Shown here: piece by piece, positions 8,079 through 16,082 of the stretch
Layout of the letters: every line of letters starts with the position of its first letter
Position numbering within the stretch: position 1 is the stretch's first letter
NCBI GenBank assembly: GCA_002394365.1
Contig: DGTQ01000022.1
Span: 465 to 41,527 of the forward strand
From: Prevotellaceae bacterium UBA4332
Lineage (GTDB): Bacteria; Bacteroidota; Bacteroidia; Bacteroidales; Bacteroidaceae
Direction: 5' to 3'
DNA: 41,063 nucleotides
Translations under genes and position numbers: made by a program
The notes under the pieces: model-generated
Databases searched by the model: none
Seen by the model: the letters and a program-made list of their open reading frames with translations, nothing else
What the model was told of the DNA's origin: nothing

Positions 8079-9581
8079 TTAATCGCTTGAGCGCGTTGCC
8101 TGTCGTGCCAGGTAAGTGAACACGTGGTCCATGTCGGGCTGTTGGAACCGCTCTTTCAGCTCGTCGGGAGTACCGAGCGCACTTATTTTTCCGTCAACCA
8201 TTATGGATATGCGGTCGCAGTATTCAGCCTCGTCCATGTAGTGGGTGGTAACGAATACGGTTATGCCACGACTGGCAGCATCATATATGAGTTCCCAGAA
8301 CTGTCGTCGCGTGGCTGGGTCAACACCTCCCGTAGGCTCGTCGAGAAACACCACGCCTGGCTCATGGAATATGCTGACCGAGAACGCCAGTTTCTGCTTC
8401 CACCCTAATGGCAGACTGCTTACCAGCGTGTCTTTGTGCTCCGTAAACTTCAGGCGTTGCAACAACTCGTCGGTCTTTCTGCTTATCTCCTCGTCCTTCA
8501 TGCCATAGATGCCGGCAAATAGCCTGATGTTCTCACTCACGGTAAGGTCTTCGTACAGCGAAAACTTCTGCGACATATAGCCTATATGCTTCTTTATCTG
8601 CTCGTGCTGCGTGCGTATGTCGTAACCCACTACGGTGCCCGTGCCGCTGGTAGGCTGGTTCAGTCCTGTCAGCATGTGCATGGCGGTGGTCTTGCCCGCA
8701 CCATTGGCACCGAGGAAACCGAATATCTCGCCCCTCTTCACACTGAACGAAATGTCATCCACAGCGTGAAACGTACCAAAGGCTTTCACCAGATGCTCTA
8801 CCTCAATGACGTTGTCAGGTTCCCCACTCTTGCCATGCAAGCGTAGCTCTGCGTCCGATTCCTTTATTCCGCACCCTCTATTCCTTACTATCGCTGGCGG
8901 ATTAAAGATGTCCTTAAACTCCTCCAATATAACATCAGGAGTGCCAACGCCCCTCAGCTGTCCGTGGTCCAGAAAAGCCACCCTCTCACAGCAGCGCACC
9001 TCGTCGAGGTAGGGCGTGGAGGCAACGATGGTGATGCCGCGCTCCTTCAGCGTCAGCAGCATCTCCCAGAACTCCTTGCGGCTCACGGGGTCAACGCCCG
9101 TGGTGGGCTCGTCGAGGAAGAGCACGCTTGGCGAATGGACCAACGCACAGGAGAGAGCCAGTTTCTGCTTCATGCCGCCCGACAGAGCCCCTGCCTTACG
9201 GTCCTTGAAGCGCTCTATCTGCGAGTATATGGCACGTATGCTGTCATAGCCCGCCTCAACGGTCGTGCCAAATAGCGTGGCAAAAAACTGCAGGTTCTCC
9301 TCTATGGTCAAATCCTGATAAAGGGAGAACTTGCCAGGCATGTAGCCCACTCGGCAGCGCACCTCTCGCATCTGCCCTACTACGTCGTAACCGTCCACCG
9401 TTGCCGTGCCCGTCTCGGGCAGCAGCAGCGAGCAGAGTATGCGAAACATCGTGGACTTGCCGGCGCCGTCAGGACCGATGAGTCCGAAAACCTCGCCCTT
9501 CCTTACGCTGAACGACACATCGTCGAGTGCCTTCACCTTGCCATACGATTTCGACACGTTATTTACAACTATAGCCTCCAT
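8079..9581 (-). CDS. Double-domain ABC transporter ATPase (YbhF/RbbA-like)
   Basis: This 500-residue cytosolic protein has two fused nucleotide-binding domains that power the two permeases downstream. NBD1 has Walker A GPDGAGKST (about 36-44), signature LSGG (133) and Walker B VLFLDEPTTGVDP (from 153). Its switch histidine is replaced: ASTPYLDEV, Pro at 191. NBD2 has Walker A GANGAGKTT (292-300), a degenerate signature LPLGWKQK (391) in place of LSGGQ, Walker B VVFLDEPTGGVDP, and an intact switch TTHYMDEA. Each composite ATP site is thus asymmetric, which suggests one canonical and one degenerate site. The start is 19 bp after the HlyD stop, within the operon. Confidence 0.95.
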   Translation of the reverse strand: MEAIVVNNVSKSYGKVKALDDVSFSVRKGEVFGLIGPDGAGKSTMFRILCSLLLPETGTATVDGYDVVGQMREVRCRVGYMPGKFSLYQDLTIEENLQFFATLFGTTVEAGYDSIRAIYSQIERFKDRKAGALSGGMKQKLALSCALVHSPSVLFLDEPTTGVDPVSRKEFWEMLLTLKERGITIVASTPYLDEVRCCERVAFLDHGQLRGVGTPDVILEEFKDIFNPPAIVRNRGCGIKESDAELRLHGKSGEPDNVIEVEHLVKAFGTFHAVDDISFSVKRGEIFGFLGANGAGKTTAMHMLTGLNQPTSGTGTVVGYDIRTQHEQIKKHIGYMSQKFSLYEDLTVSENIRLFAGIYGMKDEEISRKTDELLQRLKFTEHKDTLVSSLPLGWKQKLAFSVSIFHEPGVVFLDEPTGGVDPATRRQFWELIYDAASRGITVFVTTHYMDEAEYCDRISIMVDGKISALGTPDELKERFQQPDMDHVFTYLARQATRSSD

Positions 9582-9600
9582 ATCGGCAGCAAATTCTTCA

Positions 9601-10491
9601 TTAAAATTTCACCTCACCATACATACCTATCTTTATGTAGCCGTCGTTCTTCACGGCTATCTTTACGGCATACACCAGGTCGGCACGCTCGTCGTCGGTC
9701 AGTATGGTCTTTGGTGTAAACTCCGAGCGCGAGGAAATCCACGCTATGGTGCCTCCGTACTCCCTCTTCTGCTGGTCTCCATAGTCGGCAAACACCTTCA
9801 CCCTCTGCCCCAACTTGATACCTTGCAGTTGAGCCGAGGTAACGTAAGCCCTGAGATACATGTTCTGTGTGTCGGCTATCTTAAACAGCGGCTTGCCCGT
9901 AGCCACAAGCTCGCCACGCTCTGCGTATTTCTCCAGTATGGTCCCTCTGGCTGGCGCAGTAATGTGGCATTTGCGCAGCATGTCGCGCAGCTGCTCTATC
10001 TGTACGTCTGCCGTCGAGAGCTGGGAGTTGAGCGTTGAGAGCTGTGTGCTGAGCGTGCTCACCTGCGCATCCAGCTGTTTCTGCAACACCTTCACCTGAC
10101 TCTTTGCATCGTCAAGCATCTTCGATGGAGCCGCACCGTCAGCCACCAGTTCCCTGTATCGCTGCTCCTCCTGCTTAGCCTTTGCCAGCTGTTGGCGTGT
10201 GGCAGCTATCTGTCGCTCCATGTCTGGTTTCTGACTCTGATACACCTGCTTTGTCGCCTCAAGCTGCCTTATCTTCAGTTGCGTCTGTGTGGTGTCTATC
10301 AAGCCTGCCGTCTTGCCTTGGCTTATGCTGTCACCCTCGTTTACGTTGAACGTAAGCAGCACTCCGCTCTGCTCTGCATACACGGTAGTTTCCGTAGCCT
10401 CAAACGTGCCTGTGGCATCATACGCCTGCTCGTTGCCTCCGCATGCGGTCATCATCAGGACCATCCCTGCCAGTTGAAATATCTTTCTCAT
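9601..10491 (-). CDS. HlyD-family periplasmic adaptor lipoprotein
   Basis: This 296-residue membrane-fusion protein links the ABC permeases to the outer-membrane TolC partner. The N-terminus is a lipoprotein signal ending in MMTAC (Cys17), so it is lipid-anchored. The lipoyl/barrel half TVYAEQSGVLLTFNVNEGDSISQGK is followed by a coiled-coil hairpin (about 70-170) and the second half HITAPARGTILEKYAERGELV. In the coiled coil, the stretch VSTLSTQLSTLNSQLSTAD is encoded by CTCAACT-like repeats (about 10012-10061). These are the same words found as microsatellites elsewhere in the window, so the hairpin may vary in length. A 117-bp repeat array separates it from tolC. Confidence 0.94.
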   Translation of the reverse strand: MRKIFQLAGMVLMMTACGGNEQAYDATGTFEATETTVYAEQSGVLLTFNVNEGDSISQGKTAGLIDTTQTQLKIRQLEATKQVYQSQKPDMERQIAATRQQLAKAKQEEQRYRELVADGAAPSKMLDDAKSQVKVLQKQLDAQVSTLSTQLSTLNSQLSTADVQIEQLRDMLRKCHITAPARGTILEKYAERGELVATGKPLFKIADTQNMYLRAYVTSAQLQGIKLGQRVKVFADYGDQQKREYGGTIAWISSRSEFTPKTILTDDERADLVYAVKIAVKNDGYIKIGMYGEVKF

Positions 10492-10498
10492 ACCACTA

Positions 10499-10608
10499 CT
10501 TTATACTTTATTCTTTATTCTTTATACCTTATACTTTACACTTTATACTTTATACTTTACACTACTTTACACTTTACACTTTATACTTTACACTTCATTC
10601 TCCATACA
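10499..10608. repeat. Tandem array of TTTATAC/TTTACAC heptamers
   Basis: About fifteen degenerate 7-bp units (ACTTTAT, ACTTTAC, TCTTTAT) fill the gap between the HlyD and TolC genes and end next to the TolC stop codon. No hairpin or T-tract terminator is evident, so transcription may continue through it. Confidence 0.85.
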
Positions 10609-11886
10609 CTACTCATTCGTAGTAAACTTATTGTCGTAAATCTCTTTCAGCATCTCTATCTCGTGCATCGACTTCCCAGTTCGGGCAGCGTTCTCCTGAT
10701 TTATTTCCCTCACCAGGTCGTTCACGTCTATTATGCCGTGCGCAAGTTTCGATTCGGCAGCCTTTCTCACCGCCGCCCTCAGCGCGATAATCTCCTCGTC
10801 GTCAGCTATCATTTTTTTGTAGCGTGCTATCTCCTCCTGCTGCTGAATCTGCTCCATGCGGTTGTTGAAGAGAAACACCTCGCGGTTCGACTCCGTCATC
10901 TCGCGCTGCAACTGCAGCTTCGCCTTGTCGTTCTTGCGGGTATATATCGCCCCGATGTTCCAGCTCAGTCGAGCACCTATCACTCCGTTCAGGCTCCACC
11001 TGTGGCGCATCATGTCCTCAAACATGTTCAGCCCCGGGTAACCGTAATACCCCTGGGCAAAGACGCCAAGCCTTGGCATCAGTGCCGAGTTGAGTCCCTT
11101 TTCCTGTGCATCAAAGAGGCGCAGCTGGGCGTCGAAGAGCTTCATCTCTGGTCTCTGTCCAGCCGACTGCCCTGCAGCCTCCAGCCCCGCTGGTTTCTGC
11201 ACGCCCCTCACCTCTATGCCGCAGAATGCAGAGAGCATTCTCGTCAGCATGCGCTTCTGCGACTCCAGACTTGCCGCCTGCTGAACCACCTTCAGCCTCT
11301 CCGCCTTCACGTTCTGCCAGTCGCTCTCTGCCGCCGTGCCGCCCTTCACCATAGAGTGCAGCTTCCTCTCGTTGCCAGCCAGCAGTTCCTGCAGGTCGCG
11401 GTTCAGCAGCATCTGCTCCTCCAGCATGAGCAACGAGAAATACATCTCGTTCACGCGGCGGCGCACTGCATACAGGCTCACCTCCGTCTGTGCCTCCTGC
11501 ACCTTTCCCTGTTCGCGGGCTACAGCCTTCTGGCTGCTTATGGTGCCGCCGTCGTATATGGTCTGCTGCACGTCTATCCCCACGCGGTACTGGTCTTTCT
11601 TCAGTCCCTTCATGCTTATGCCCATGCCCGTCATCATCATCTTCATTTCGTCGGGCCATGCCGTCACGTCGCTCTGGTAGGTAGCCTGTGCCTGTGCCGA
11701 CACCTGTGGCAGCCAGCCCTTCTGTATGTTAGCCACCGTCAGCTCCGTCGTCTTCTCTATTAGTCCGTACTGCCGTATCAGCGGATAATTCCTTTCCGCC
11801 GCCAGCCAGCATTCCTCCAATGTCTGCCCCAGCGCCACGGTGCTGATTGCAGCAAAAGCCAAAGTTATAATAATACACTTCTTCAT
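10609..11886 (-). CDS. TolC-family outer-membrane efflux protein
   Basis: This 425-residue outer-membrane channel is the exit duct of the export system. It has a cleavable signal peptide (MKKCIIITLAFAAISTVALG), then two internally repeated outer-membrane-efflux domains made of long alpha-helices (LEECWLAAERNYPLIRQYG at the first repeat; RQRPEMKLFDAQLRLFDAQEKG before the second), consistent with the TolC trimer fold. The length is slightly short but typical of Bacteroidales members. It is first in the leftward operon and divergent from an AraC-type gene, with a 145-bp regulatory region between the two start codons. A candidate -7 box TATATTTG (11892-11899, minus strand) lies so close to the ATG that the mRNA would be nearly leaderless. 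Confidence 0.93.
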   Translation of the reverse strand: MKKCIIITLAFAAISTVALGQTLEECWLAAERNYPLIRQYGLIEKTTELTVANIQKGWLPQVSAQAQATYQSDVTAWPDEMKMMMTGMGISMKGLKKDQYRVGIDVQQTIYDGGTISSQKAVAREQGKVQEAQTEVSLYAVRRRVNEMYFSLLMLEEQMLLNRDLQELLAGNERKLHSMVKGGTAAESDWQNVKAERLKVVQQAASLESQKRMLTRMLSAFCGIEVRGVQKPAGLEAAGQSAGQRPEMKLFDAQLRLFDAQEKGLNSALMPRLGVFAQGYYGYPGLNMFEDMMRHRWSLNGVIGARLSWNIGAIYTRKNDKAKLQLQREMTESNREVFLFNNRMEQIQQQEEIARYKKMIADDEEIIALRAAVRKAAESKLAHGIIDVNDLVREINQENAARTGKSMHEIEMLKEIYDNKFTTNE

Positions 11887-11927
11887 GGGTGCAAATATAC
11901 GCTTTTTACTTTATATTTCCATTACCC

Positions 11928-11958
11928 GATTGTACGAAAAAAATACGTATTTGTACGA
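11928..11958. promoter_or_regulatory. Direct repeats 21 bp apart: candidate AraC-type operator
   Basis: TTGTACGA occurs at 11930-11937 and again at 11951-11958 in the same orientation, exactly 21 bp apart (two helical turns). A 12-bp palindrome AAATACGTATTT (11941-11952) lies between. Direct repeats on one DNA face are the usual binding geometry for AraC proteins. The site lies between the tolC and araC-type start codons. Confidence 0.55.
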
Positions 11959-11974
11959 TTTCCGCCTTTCATGC

Positions 11975-12005
11975 TTGCAATTCTCCATAAAACATACTAA
12001 TTTTG
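11975..12005 (+). promoter_or_regulatory. Promoter of the AraC-type regulator gene
   Basis: TTG at 11975-11977, a 20-bp spacer and TAATTTTG at 11998-12005 fit the Bacteroidota consensus. The ATG is 27 bp further. This supports the start at 12032 rather than an in-frame ATG at 11840 within the tolC gene. Confidence 0.65.
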
Positions 12006-12031
12006 CAAGCAAATCATACAAAACTGCAATT

Positions 12032-12880
12032 ATGAACAACCCCCAGCTCTTCTCGCTCGACTCCGTCAACCTGCAATATCTGGCTGGAGCCGACAGCCAT
12101 GTCTTCACGTGCGACGACCTCAGCATCATTCTTGGTGGGCGGCCTTCAGACAAAACCTTCTTTCACGAGGGCGAGGTCTATCAGTTGCCCGAACCCCGCC
12201 TGCTGCTCTTCATCAATGGCGAAGCCGACGTGCATCTGGACCTGGAGCAGTACCATTTCGAGCGTGGCACGGTGATACTCACCATGCCCGACGTGATTCT
12301 CGAGTTTGAACACATCGGAGAGGACGTAGAAGTGTGCGGCATCGGCATGAAGAGTGCCATACACGTAGCAGAAAGCATCATTACCCGCGCCTCAGCCAAG
12401 GATTTCGAGTTGCTGTTGCGCTCCATGTACCTGCTCTGGGACGTTGCCACGCTGTCGCCCTACCGTCGCGATGCCGTGCTGCATATAGTCAGGGCTATGG
12501 TGGCAGACGTGCAATACATCAAGCAAGCCTCCTACAGCACTGTGAACAACGCCACCCGCTCCCGCCATCAGGAACTGTTTCAGCAGTTCAAGACACTCGT
12601 GAGCCGCCACTGCGAGCAGCAACGCAACATCCCCTACTATGCCGACCAGCTCCACATCACTCCCCACCACCTTTCGGCAGTCATCAGCCGCGCCAGCGGA
12701 CACAGCGCCATGTACTGGATAAACCGTGCCATCGTGCTCCGCGCCAAAGTGCTGCTGCACACCACCGACCTGCTGACCTACGAGATAGCCGAGCGCCTCC
12801 ACTTTGCCAATCCTCCCGCCTTCAATAACTTCTTCAAGCGCGAGACTGGTCTTACCCCGAAAGAATACAGAAAAACTTAG
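12032..12880 (+). CDS. AraC-family transcriptional regulator
   Basis: This 282-residue regulator has an N-terminal cupin-like sensing domain (about 1-150) and a C-terminal double helix-turn-helix (about 185-282: ADQLHITPHHLSAVISRASG, then LLTYEIAERLHFANPPAFNNFFKRETGLTPKEYRK). The start at 12032 is preferred over the in-frame ATG at 11840, because a good promoter ends at 12005 and the upstream residues are not family-like. It is divergent from the TolC-HlyD-ABC operon and probably activates it in response to a small molecule. A pair of direct repeats in the intergenic region suits it. Confidence 0.93.
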   Translation: MNNPQLFSLDSVNLQYLAGADSHVFTCDDLSIILGGRPSDKTFFHEGEVYQLPEPRLLLFINGEADVHLDLEQYHFERGTVILTMPDVILEFEHIGEDVEVCGIGMKSAIHVAESIITRASAKDFELLLRSMYLLWDVATLSPYRRDAVLHIVRAMVADVQYIKQASYSTVNNATRSRHQELFQQFKTLVSRHCEQQRNIPYYADQLHITPHHLSAVISRASGHSAMYWINRAIVLRAKVLLHTTDLLTYEIAERLHFANPPAFNNFFKRETGLTPKEYRKT

Positions 12881-13160
12881 CCCCCCCTTTTTTTTACAAA
12901 ATTCTACTAATTACGCTTCTTATACAAAGGAGCAATATATGGGAATAGGTATCGTCGCCTGCTGAAATATTTGCAAATCACGGCAGAATGAGGAAATGAG
13001 CCTCGAACTTGCTCGCTTATACCTTTAGGTGTAAGAACCGTTGCCAGTTCGTAACCCGGATTTTTCTCAATCCTCCGAACTGCATTTGTTTACAAAAGGT
13101 TTGCGATTTTATCCAAAATTACAAAATAATGCAGAAATAAAAGGCTTTTCGCGGAAAAAA
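12881..13160. other. Intergenic region with two hairpins, no gene seen
   Basis: The AraC gene ends in a C-run then T-run (12883-12896). Further on are a hairpin CTTATACC-TTTA-GGTGTAAG near 13016-13035 and a two-tier stem, CAGTTCG (13046-13052) with CGAACTG (13077-13083) enclosing GGATT/AATCC. They could be part of a structured RNA or terminator. No coding frame is convincing. Confidence 0.5.
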
Positions 13161-13258
13161 TCATTTTTTTCCACTAATCTCGCATATGCTCGCCTTGCCT
13201 TCCACGTCTATGGCGATGGGGTAGAGAGCGTACGTGATGCGGACGGGCGTTTCCGGAT
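13161..13258 (-). pseudogene. C-terminal remnant of a lipoprotein gene like the one at 20886-21704
   Basis: In the minus-strand frame ending at TGA 13161-13163 the translation ends ITYALYPIAIDVEGKASICE, then ISGKK. This aligns with the C-terminus of the protein at 20886-21704 (TLSAPISIDGEGKVSIGE, then MSERE). No upstream part of that gene is visible, because the frame runs into the region occupied by a small membrane-protein gene. I read it as a leftover tail of a deleted paralogue, showing that a rearrangement created the left boundary of the RiPP-like operon. Confidence 0.55.
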
Positions 13259-13260
13259 AC

Positions 13261-13452
13261 TCACAATAATAATCCGACTAAGATCAGAAGGACAACAAAA
13301 ATCCAGAACAAGCATCCAAATATGTTTGACCAACCTTCGGCCAGAAGATTGATGATTTCGCCTATGCCTTTCAATATCCATCCGAGGATGCCTCCACCAG
13401 TGAATATGATGAGAATGACAACAACAAAACCTATAATGACAAGTATTCCCAT
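13261..13452 (-). CDS. 63-residue two-helix membrane protein
   Basis: I do not recognise a family. The peptide is almost entirely hydrophobic, with a helix at about 3-28 (VIIGFVVVILIIFTGGGILGWIL), a short amphipathic middle (KGIGEIINLLAEGWSN) and a second helix at 44-63. It lies 45 bp after the ATP-grasp gene on the same strand and is the last gene of the putative RiPP operon. It could be an immunity, export or membrane-anchor partner, which is inference from position only. The coding frame is supported by its uniform membrane-protein composition, although chance hydrophobic ORFs of this size do occur. Confidence 0.55.
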   Translation of the reverse strand: MGILVIIGFVVVILIIFTGGGILGWILKGIGEIINLLAEGWSNIFGCLFWIFVVLLILVGLLL

Positions 13453-13497
13453 AAATTTTATCTGTATATATAGTTAGACATGATTTGATTCTTAAAA

Positions 13498-14259
13498 TCA
13501 AATTCCAAATTCATCCTTAATCCATTTAGGGAAATACTTAGGGATATTGTCTGGATAAGGGTCACTGCTTACACCTGGATTTACTTCAACAACGAAATCC
13601 GGGGTGGCATCAATAACATAATAGGGACTATTCAGCGACTTGAGTCTCTCTACTGCCTTTACCACAACTGCAGGAATGTTGCCACTACGATGATAAGCGT
13701 GATGGTTGAGAACCCAGTAGCGATCTTCCTTGAGAAAGACTTGTTCTGGCATGAATTGCCGAATTATGTATGGCGGTGGCATTGTAGTGATGTGCTGTCC
13801 GTAGGCTGAAGATAGTTTATCCATACTGACTTCAGGCCATACGGGAAGCTCCAAATCGGTGTTGCTCTCTGGAAACATATACTTTAAAGATTTCATGGAG
13901 CTTCTGACAAAAGCTCGATTCCAACCTCTCCGAACGATGGCTTTAGCGGTTGAATTGTTCAATTCTGGAACAATAAATGAAGGAATAGTAATGTCTTCTA
14001 TCAGTGGCAGGTAGATGCTCATATCAGAAATTACGCGATAGTCTCGCCACCGAGATATATAGCGCGGATCATCAGGAAAATCTGCCTTGTCGCTGATAAC
14101 ATAGGAGCGATACAATAGTCTGTCAGCATTGAGGTTTGGCGTATCTGACACACAGAGGCCCAAAGCTCTCATGGCTGTCATTTCGTCAAGCCATCCATTA
14201 TAATAATCTGGCGTACTCGGCTCAAAGCATTCTTTTTGGTATATTATCTGAAGTTTCAT
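13498..14259 (-). CDS. R2K-clade ATP-grasp amide/peptide ligase-like protein
   Basis: This 253-residue protein resembles the R2K (CDC123-like) ATP-grasp enzymes predicted to ligate or modify peptides. Features are the N-terminus IIYQKECFEPSTPDYYNGW, an Arg/Lys-rich nucleotide-side block RGWNRAFVRSSMKSLKY, the IIRQFMPEQVFLKEDRYWVLN strand, and the metal-binding end YYVIDATPDFVVEVNPG (acidic D...E.N). The start at 14259 is chosen because MKLQIIYQK is the family-like beginning. The ATG at 14286 would add nine extra residues and deepen the overlap. The gene overlaps the preceding synthetase gene by 38 bp, so co-translation is likely. The substrate is unknown, with the precursor peptide at 16083 the obvious candidate. 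Confidence 0.75.
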   Translation of the reverse strand: MKLQIIYQKECFEPSTPDYYNGWLDEMTAMRALGLCVSDTPNLNADRLLYRSYVISDKADFPDDPRYISRWRDYRVISDMSIYLPLIEDITIPSFIVPELNNSTAKAIVRRGWNRAFVRSSMKSLKYMFPESNTDLELPVWPEVSMDKLSSAYGQHITTMPPPYIIRQFMPEQVFLKEDRYWVLNHHAYHRSGNIPAVVVKAVERLKSLNSPYYVIDATPDFVVEVNPGVSSDPYPDNIPKYFPKWIKDEFGI

Positions 14260-15442
14260 TATTGCTCTCGTCGCGAAGTAGCGCATGTAGCCATGCAGCT
14301 ATGCTCAATCGTGCACCGTACTCCACGTATTCCTTAAAATCTAATGCAAAAACATTTATATCAAAAAACTTACTGGTTTCGTATGGAGAGAAGTTTTTAT
14401 TATGTGTCAACTCGTACACTTCGTTAAACAAAATTCTCAAGATGGGCTTTGCCATCTCCAAACCATCCAGTTCGAGTCCATACATATCGGCAACATATCC
14501 GAATTCACTAAGTTCGTTTGGCAAGATGCCTTTGAAGTATCTCCTTGCCCACCATTTTGAAACATCTTCACCTTCACCTAAGCGAAGGCTTGCAATCTGC
14601 TGTATAATGTTCATATCAGCAAACGGAACTTCAAGTTTTATCCCAGCAGGTGAGTAATACATATCAGCTCCTGCACACATTTCGAACTCGTCGCCCACAG
14701 CAAGCAGCAACGGACGGTCTTGAGGTACCGCATCTACAAAAAGGGTATCACCTCCTTGCCCTGAAAAAACGGTTGTTACACCAAAATCCTTAAAGCGAGC
14801 AATCATGGCTTGGCTGATGCTGTAATCCTTAAACCCCAATCCGTATGGAGACTGGCATTTGGGGCATTTGTCCAATTCGCTGTAAAACGGATACTCATCA
14901 ATATCGATGAGTTCTGCGTGTTGCGCATATTGTGCCATACGTTCCTGCACACGCTGTTCTGTGCGGAATTCCCATCTATTGCTTTTGAATCCGATGGCGG
15001 TGAAAGGTATGTGCAACTCATGCAGCCACGACATGATGATGCTTGTGTCAAGCCCGCCACTTAAATGAACACCTATTTTCTCTCCCTCGAATTCCTGAAA
15101 ATAATCCTCAACTGCGCTCATCAATGTTTTGTAGCTACATGAACTGGATATTTCAATGGGTGTATATACGATTTCCGTATCACCCTTTTTATCATTCCAT
15201 GTATGCCCTGGCTCAACGACTGCGAAATGTGGATATACAAGCAGGTTTCTTATATTTTCCTTATGCTCCGCATTTATGGCATATTGACGCTCGTTCTCCA
15301 AGAACGCATCAATGTCAAACTCCTTCCACATTCCATGTTCAAGCTCGTCCCATATATCGTGTTGAAGACAGCATGTTATGGTGTTATAAAAACGGAACGA
15401 GCTGTCATAGTATTTAGGGCGAGTGATTTTAATGTTGTTCAT
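14222..15442 (-). CDS. Asparagine-synthetase-like protein, lasso-cyclase (C protein) type
   Basis: This 406-residue ATP-pyrophosphatase of the asparagine synthase fold resembles the C protein that adenylates a carboxylate and closes the macrolactam in lasso peptides. The PP-loop VHLSGGLDTS is at about 125-134, and a second nucleotide motif TVFSGQGGD at about 224-232. The N-terminal part (1-110) is short and has no N-terminal catalytic Cys, so glutaminase activity is not expected, as in lasso cyclases. A CPKC pair at 193-196 is unusual and could hold a metal. The start at 15442 gives an ATGA overlap with the B gene; an ATG at 15475 is also possible. Confidence 0.8.
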   Translation of the reverse strand: MNNIKITRPKYYDSSFRFYNTITCCLQHDIWDELEHGMWKEFDIDAFLENERQYAINAEHKENIRNLLVYPHFAVVEPGHTWNDKKGDTEIVYTPIEISSSCSYKTLMSAVEDYFQEFEGEKIGVHLSGGLDTSIIMSWLHELHIPFTAIGFKSNRWEFRTEQRVQERMAQYAQHAELIDIDEYPFYSELDKCPKCQSPYGLGFKDYSISQAMIARFKDFGVTTVFSGQGGDTLFVDAVPQDRPLLLAVGDEFEMCAGADMYYSPAGIKLEVPFADMNIIQQIASLRLGEGEDVSKWWARRYFKGILPNELSEFGYVADMYGLELDGLEMAKPILRILFNEVYELTHNKNFSPYETSKFFDINVFALDFKEYVEYGARLSIAAWLHALLRDESNNETSDNIPKRML

Positions 15443-16008
15443 AAAAGCATCACTACTGGTTGAAAGTATATCCATTGTTTATCAAATCGGTCGACAGGCA
15501 TACCATCTTCCACGACCCAAGCATGCATTCGCACTGTAGGAAGAAAGGTTCCTATGAAAGCCACCCCATGCTCTCTGAAACGTTGTGAAGTAGTAGAGAT
15601 AAAGATTGTGCGAGGTAAACACAGGGTATGTTGAATTTTCATTTCAGGGTACACACTATAGTAGAAGTTCGATGCATCGCACCCATTTTTGAAGAGGTTC
15701 AGTTTGAGATGGATGAATAATAGATTGGCTATAGGATAACAATGTGCGCACAACCATGTTAAAAGCATCGCATAGCTTCTAGCCAGCCGAGGATATCTTA
15801 TCTTTTTCCACCCAAGGCTTTTGTTCCTCTCGCGCATCTTGAAGGGATCTATCACAGCCTCAACGCATCGTTGTTTCTCTGCATCATCAATATTCTCGAG
15901 TAGTTCTGTCGTTTCAGACATCTTCTGTTCACGAATAAGACAACCCAAAAAGCTGTTGAATCTAAAAGTCTTTCCATAGTATTCTATGGGATGGTTGATA
16001 ACCTTCAT
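15439..16008 (-). CDS. Lasso-peptide B-type transglutaminase-like cysteine peptidase
   Basis: This 189-residue protein matches the McjB-like leader peptidase family (Transglut_core3). The triad order is visible: Cys130 in HTLCLPRTIFIS, His162 in MHAWVVEDG, and an Asp soon after (168, 173 or 176). The SQRFREHGVAFIGTF segment matches the family's L.r.G....G link. The N-terminal 75 residues do not look like a PqqD-type leader-binding (RRE) domain, so leader recognition may be supplied by another protein. The gene overlaps the C-type synthetase by 4 bp (ATGA), and a strong hairpin separates it from the small candidate precursor gene upstream. Confidence 0.82.
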   Translation of the reverse strand: MKVINHPIEYYGKTFRFNSFLGCLIREQKMSETTELLENIDDAEKQRCVEAVIDPFKMRERNKSLGWKKIRYPRLARSYAMLLTWLCAHCYPIANLLFIHLKLNLFKNGCDASNFYYSVYPEMKIQHTLCLPRTIFISTTSQRFREHGVAFIGTFLPTVRMHAWVVEDGMPVDRFDKQWIYFQPVVMLL

Positions 16009-16024
16009 TATCGGAATGGGATTT

Positions 16025-16059
16025 ACTCCCCACGGACTGTCGTTATGGCCGTGGGGAGT
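16025..16059 (-). terminator. Strong hairpin between candidate precursor and B gene
   Basis: ACTCCCCACGG (16025-16035) and CCGTGGGGAGT (16049-16059) form a perfect 11-bp stem with a 13-base loop, in the 74-bp gap. There is no T-run, so it is more likely a partial attenuator or mRNA-stabilising end that raises precursor over enzyme levels, as is common between lasso A and B genes. Confidence 0.65.
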
Positions 16060-16082
16060 TGTTGTTGGTTGGGTTCTTAGGG

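Noticed and set aside
10192..11763. A 523-codon open frame on the plus strand
   Set aside because: It lies antisense to the HlyD and TolC genes and its sequence is rich in His, Leu and Arg with no domain. GC-rich codon bias on the real strand leaves antisense frames open.
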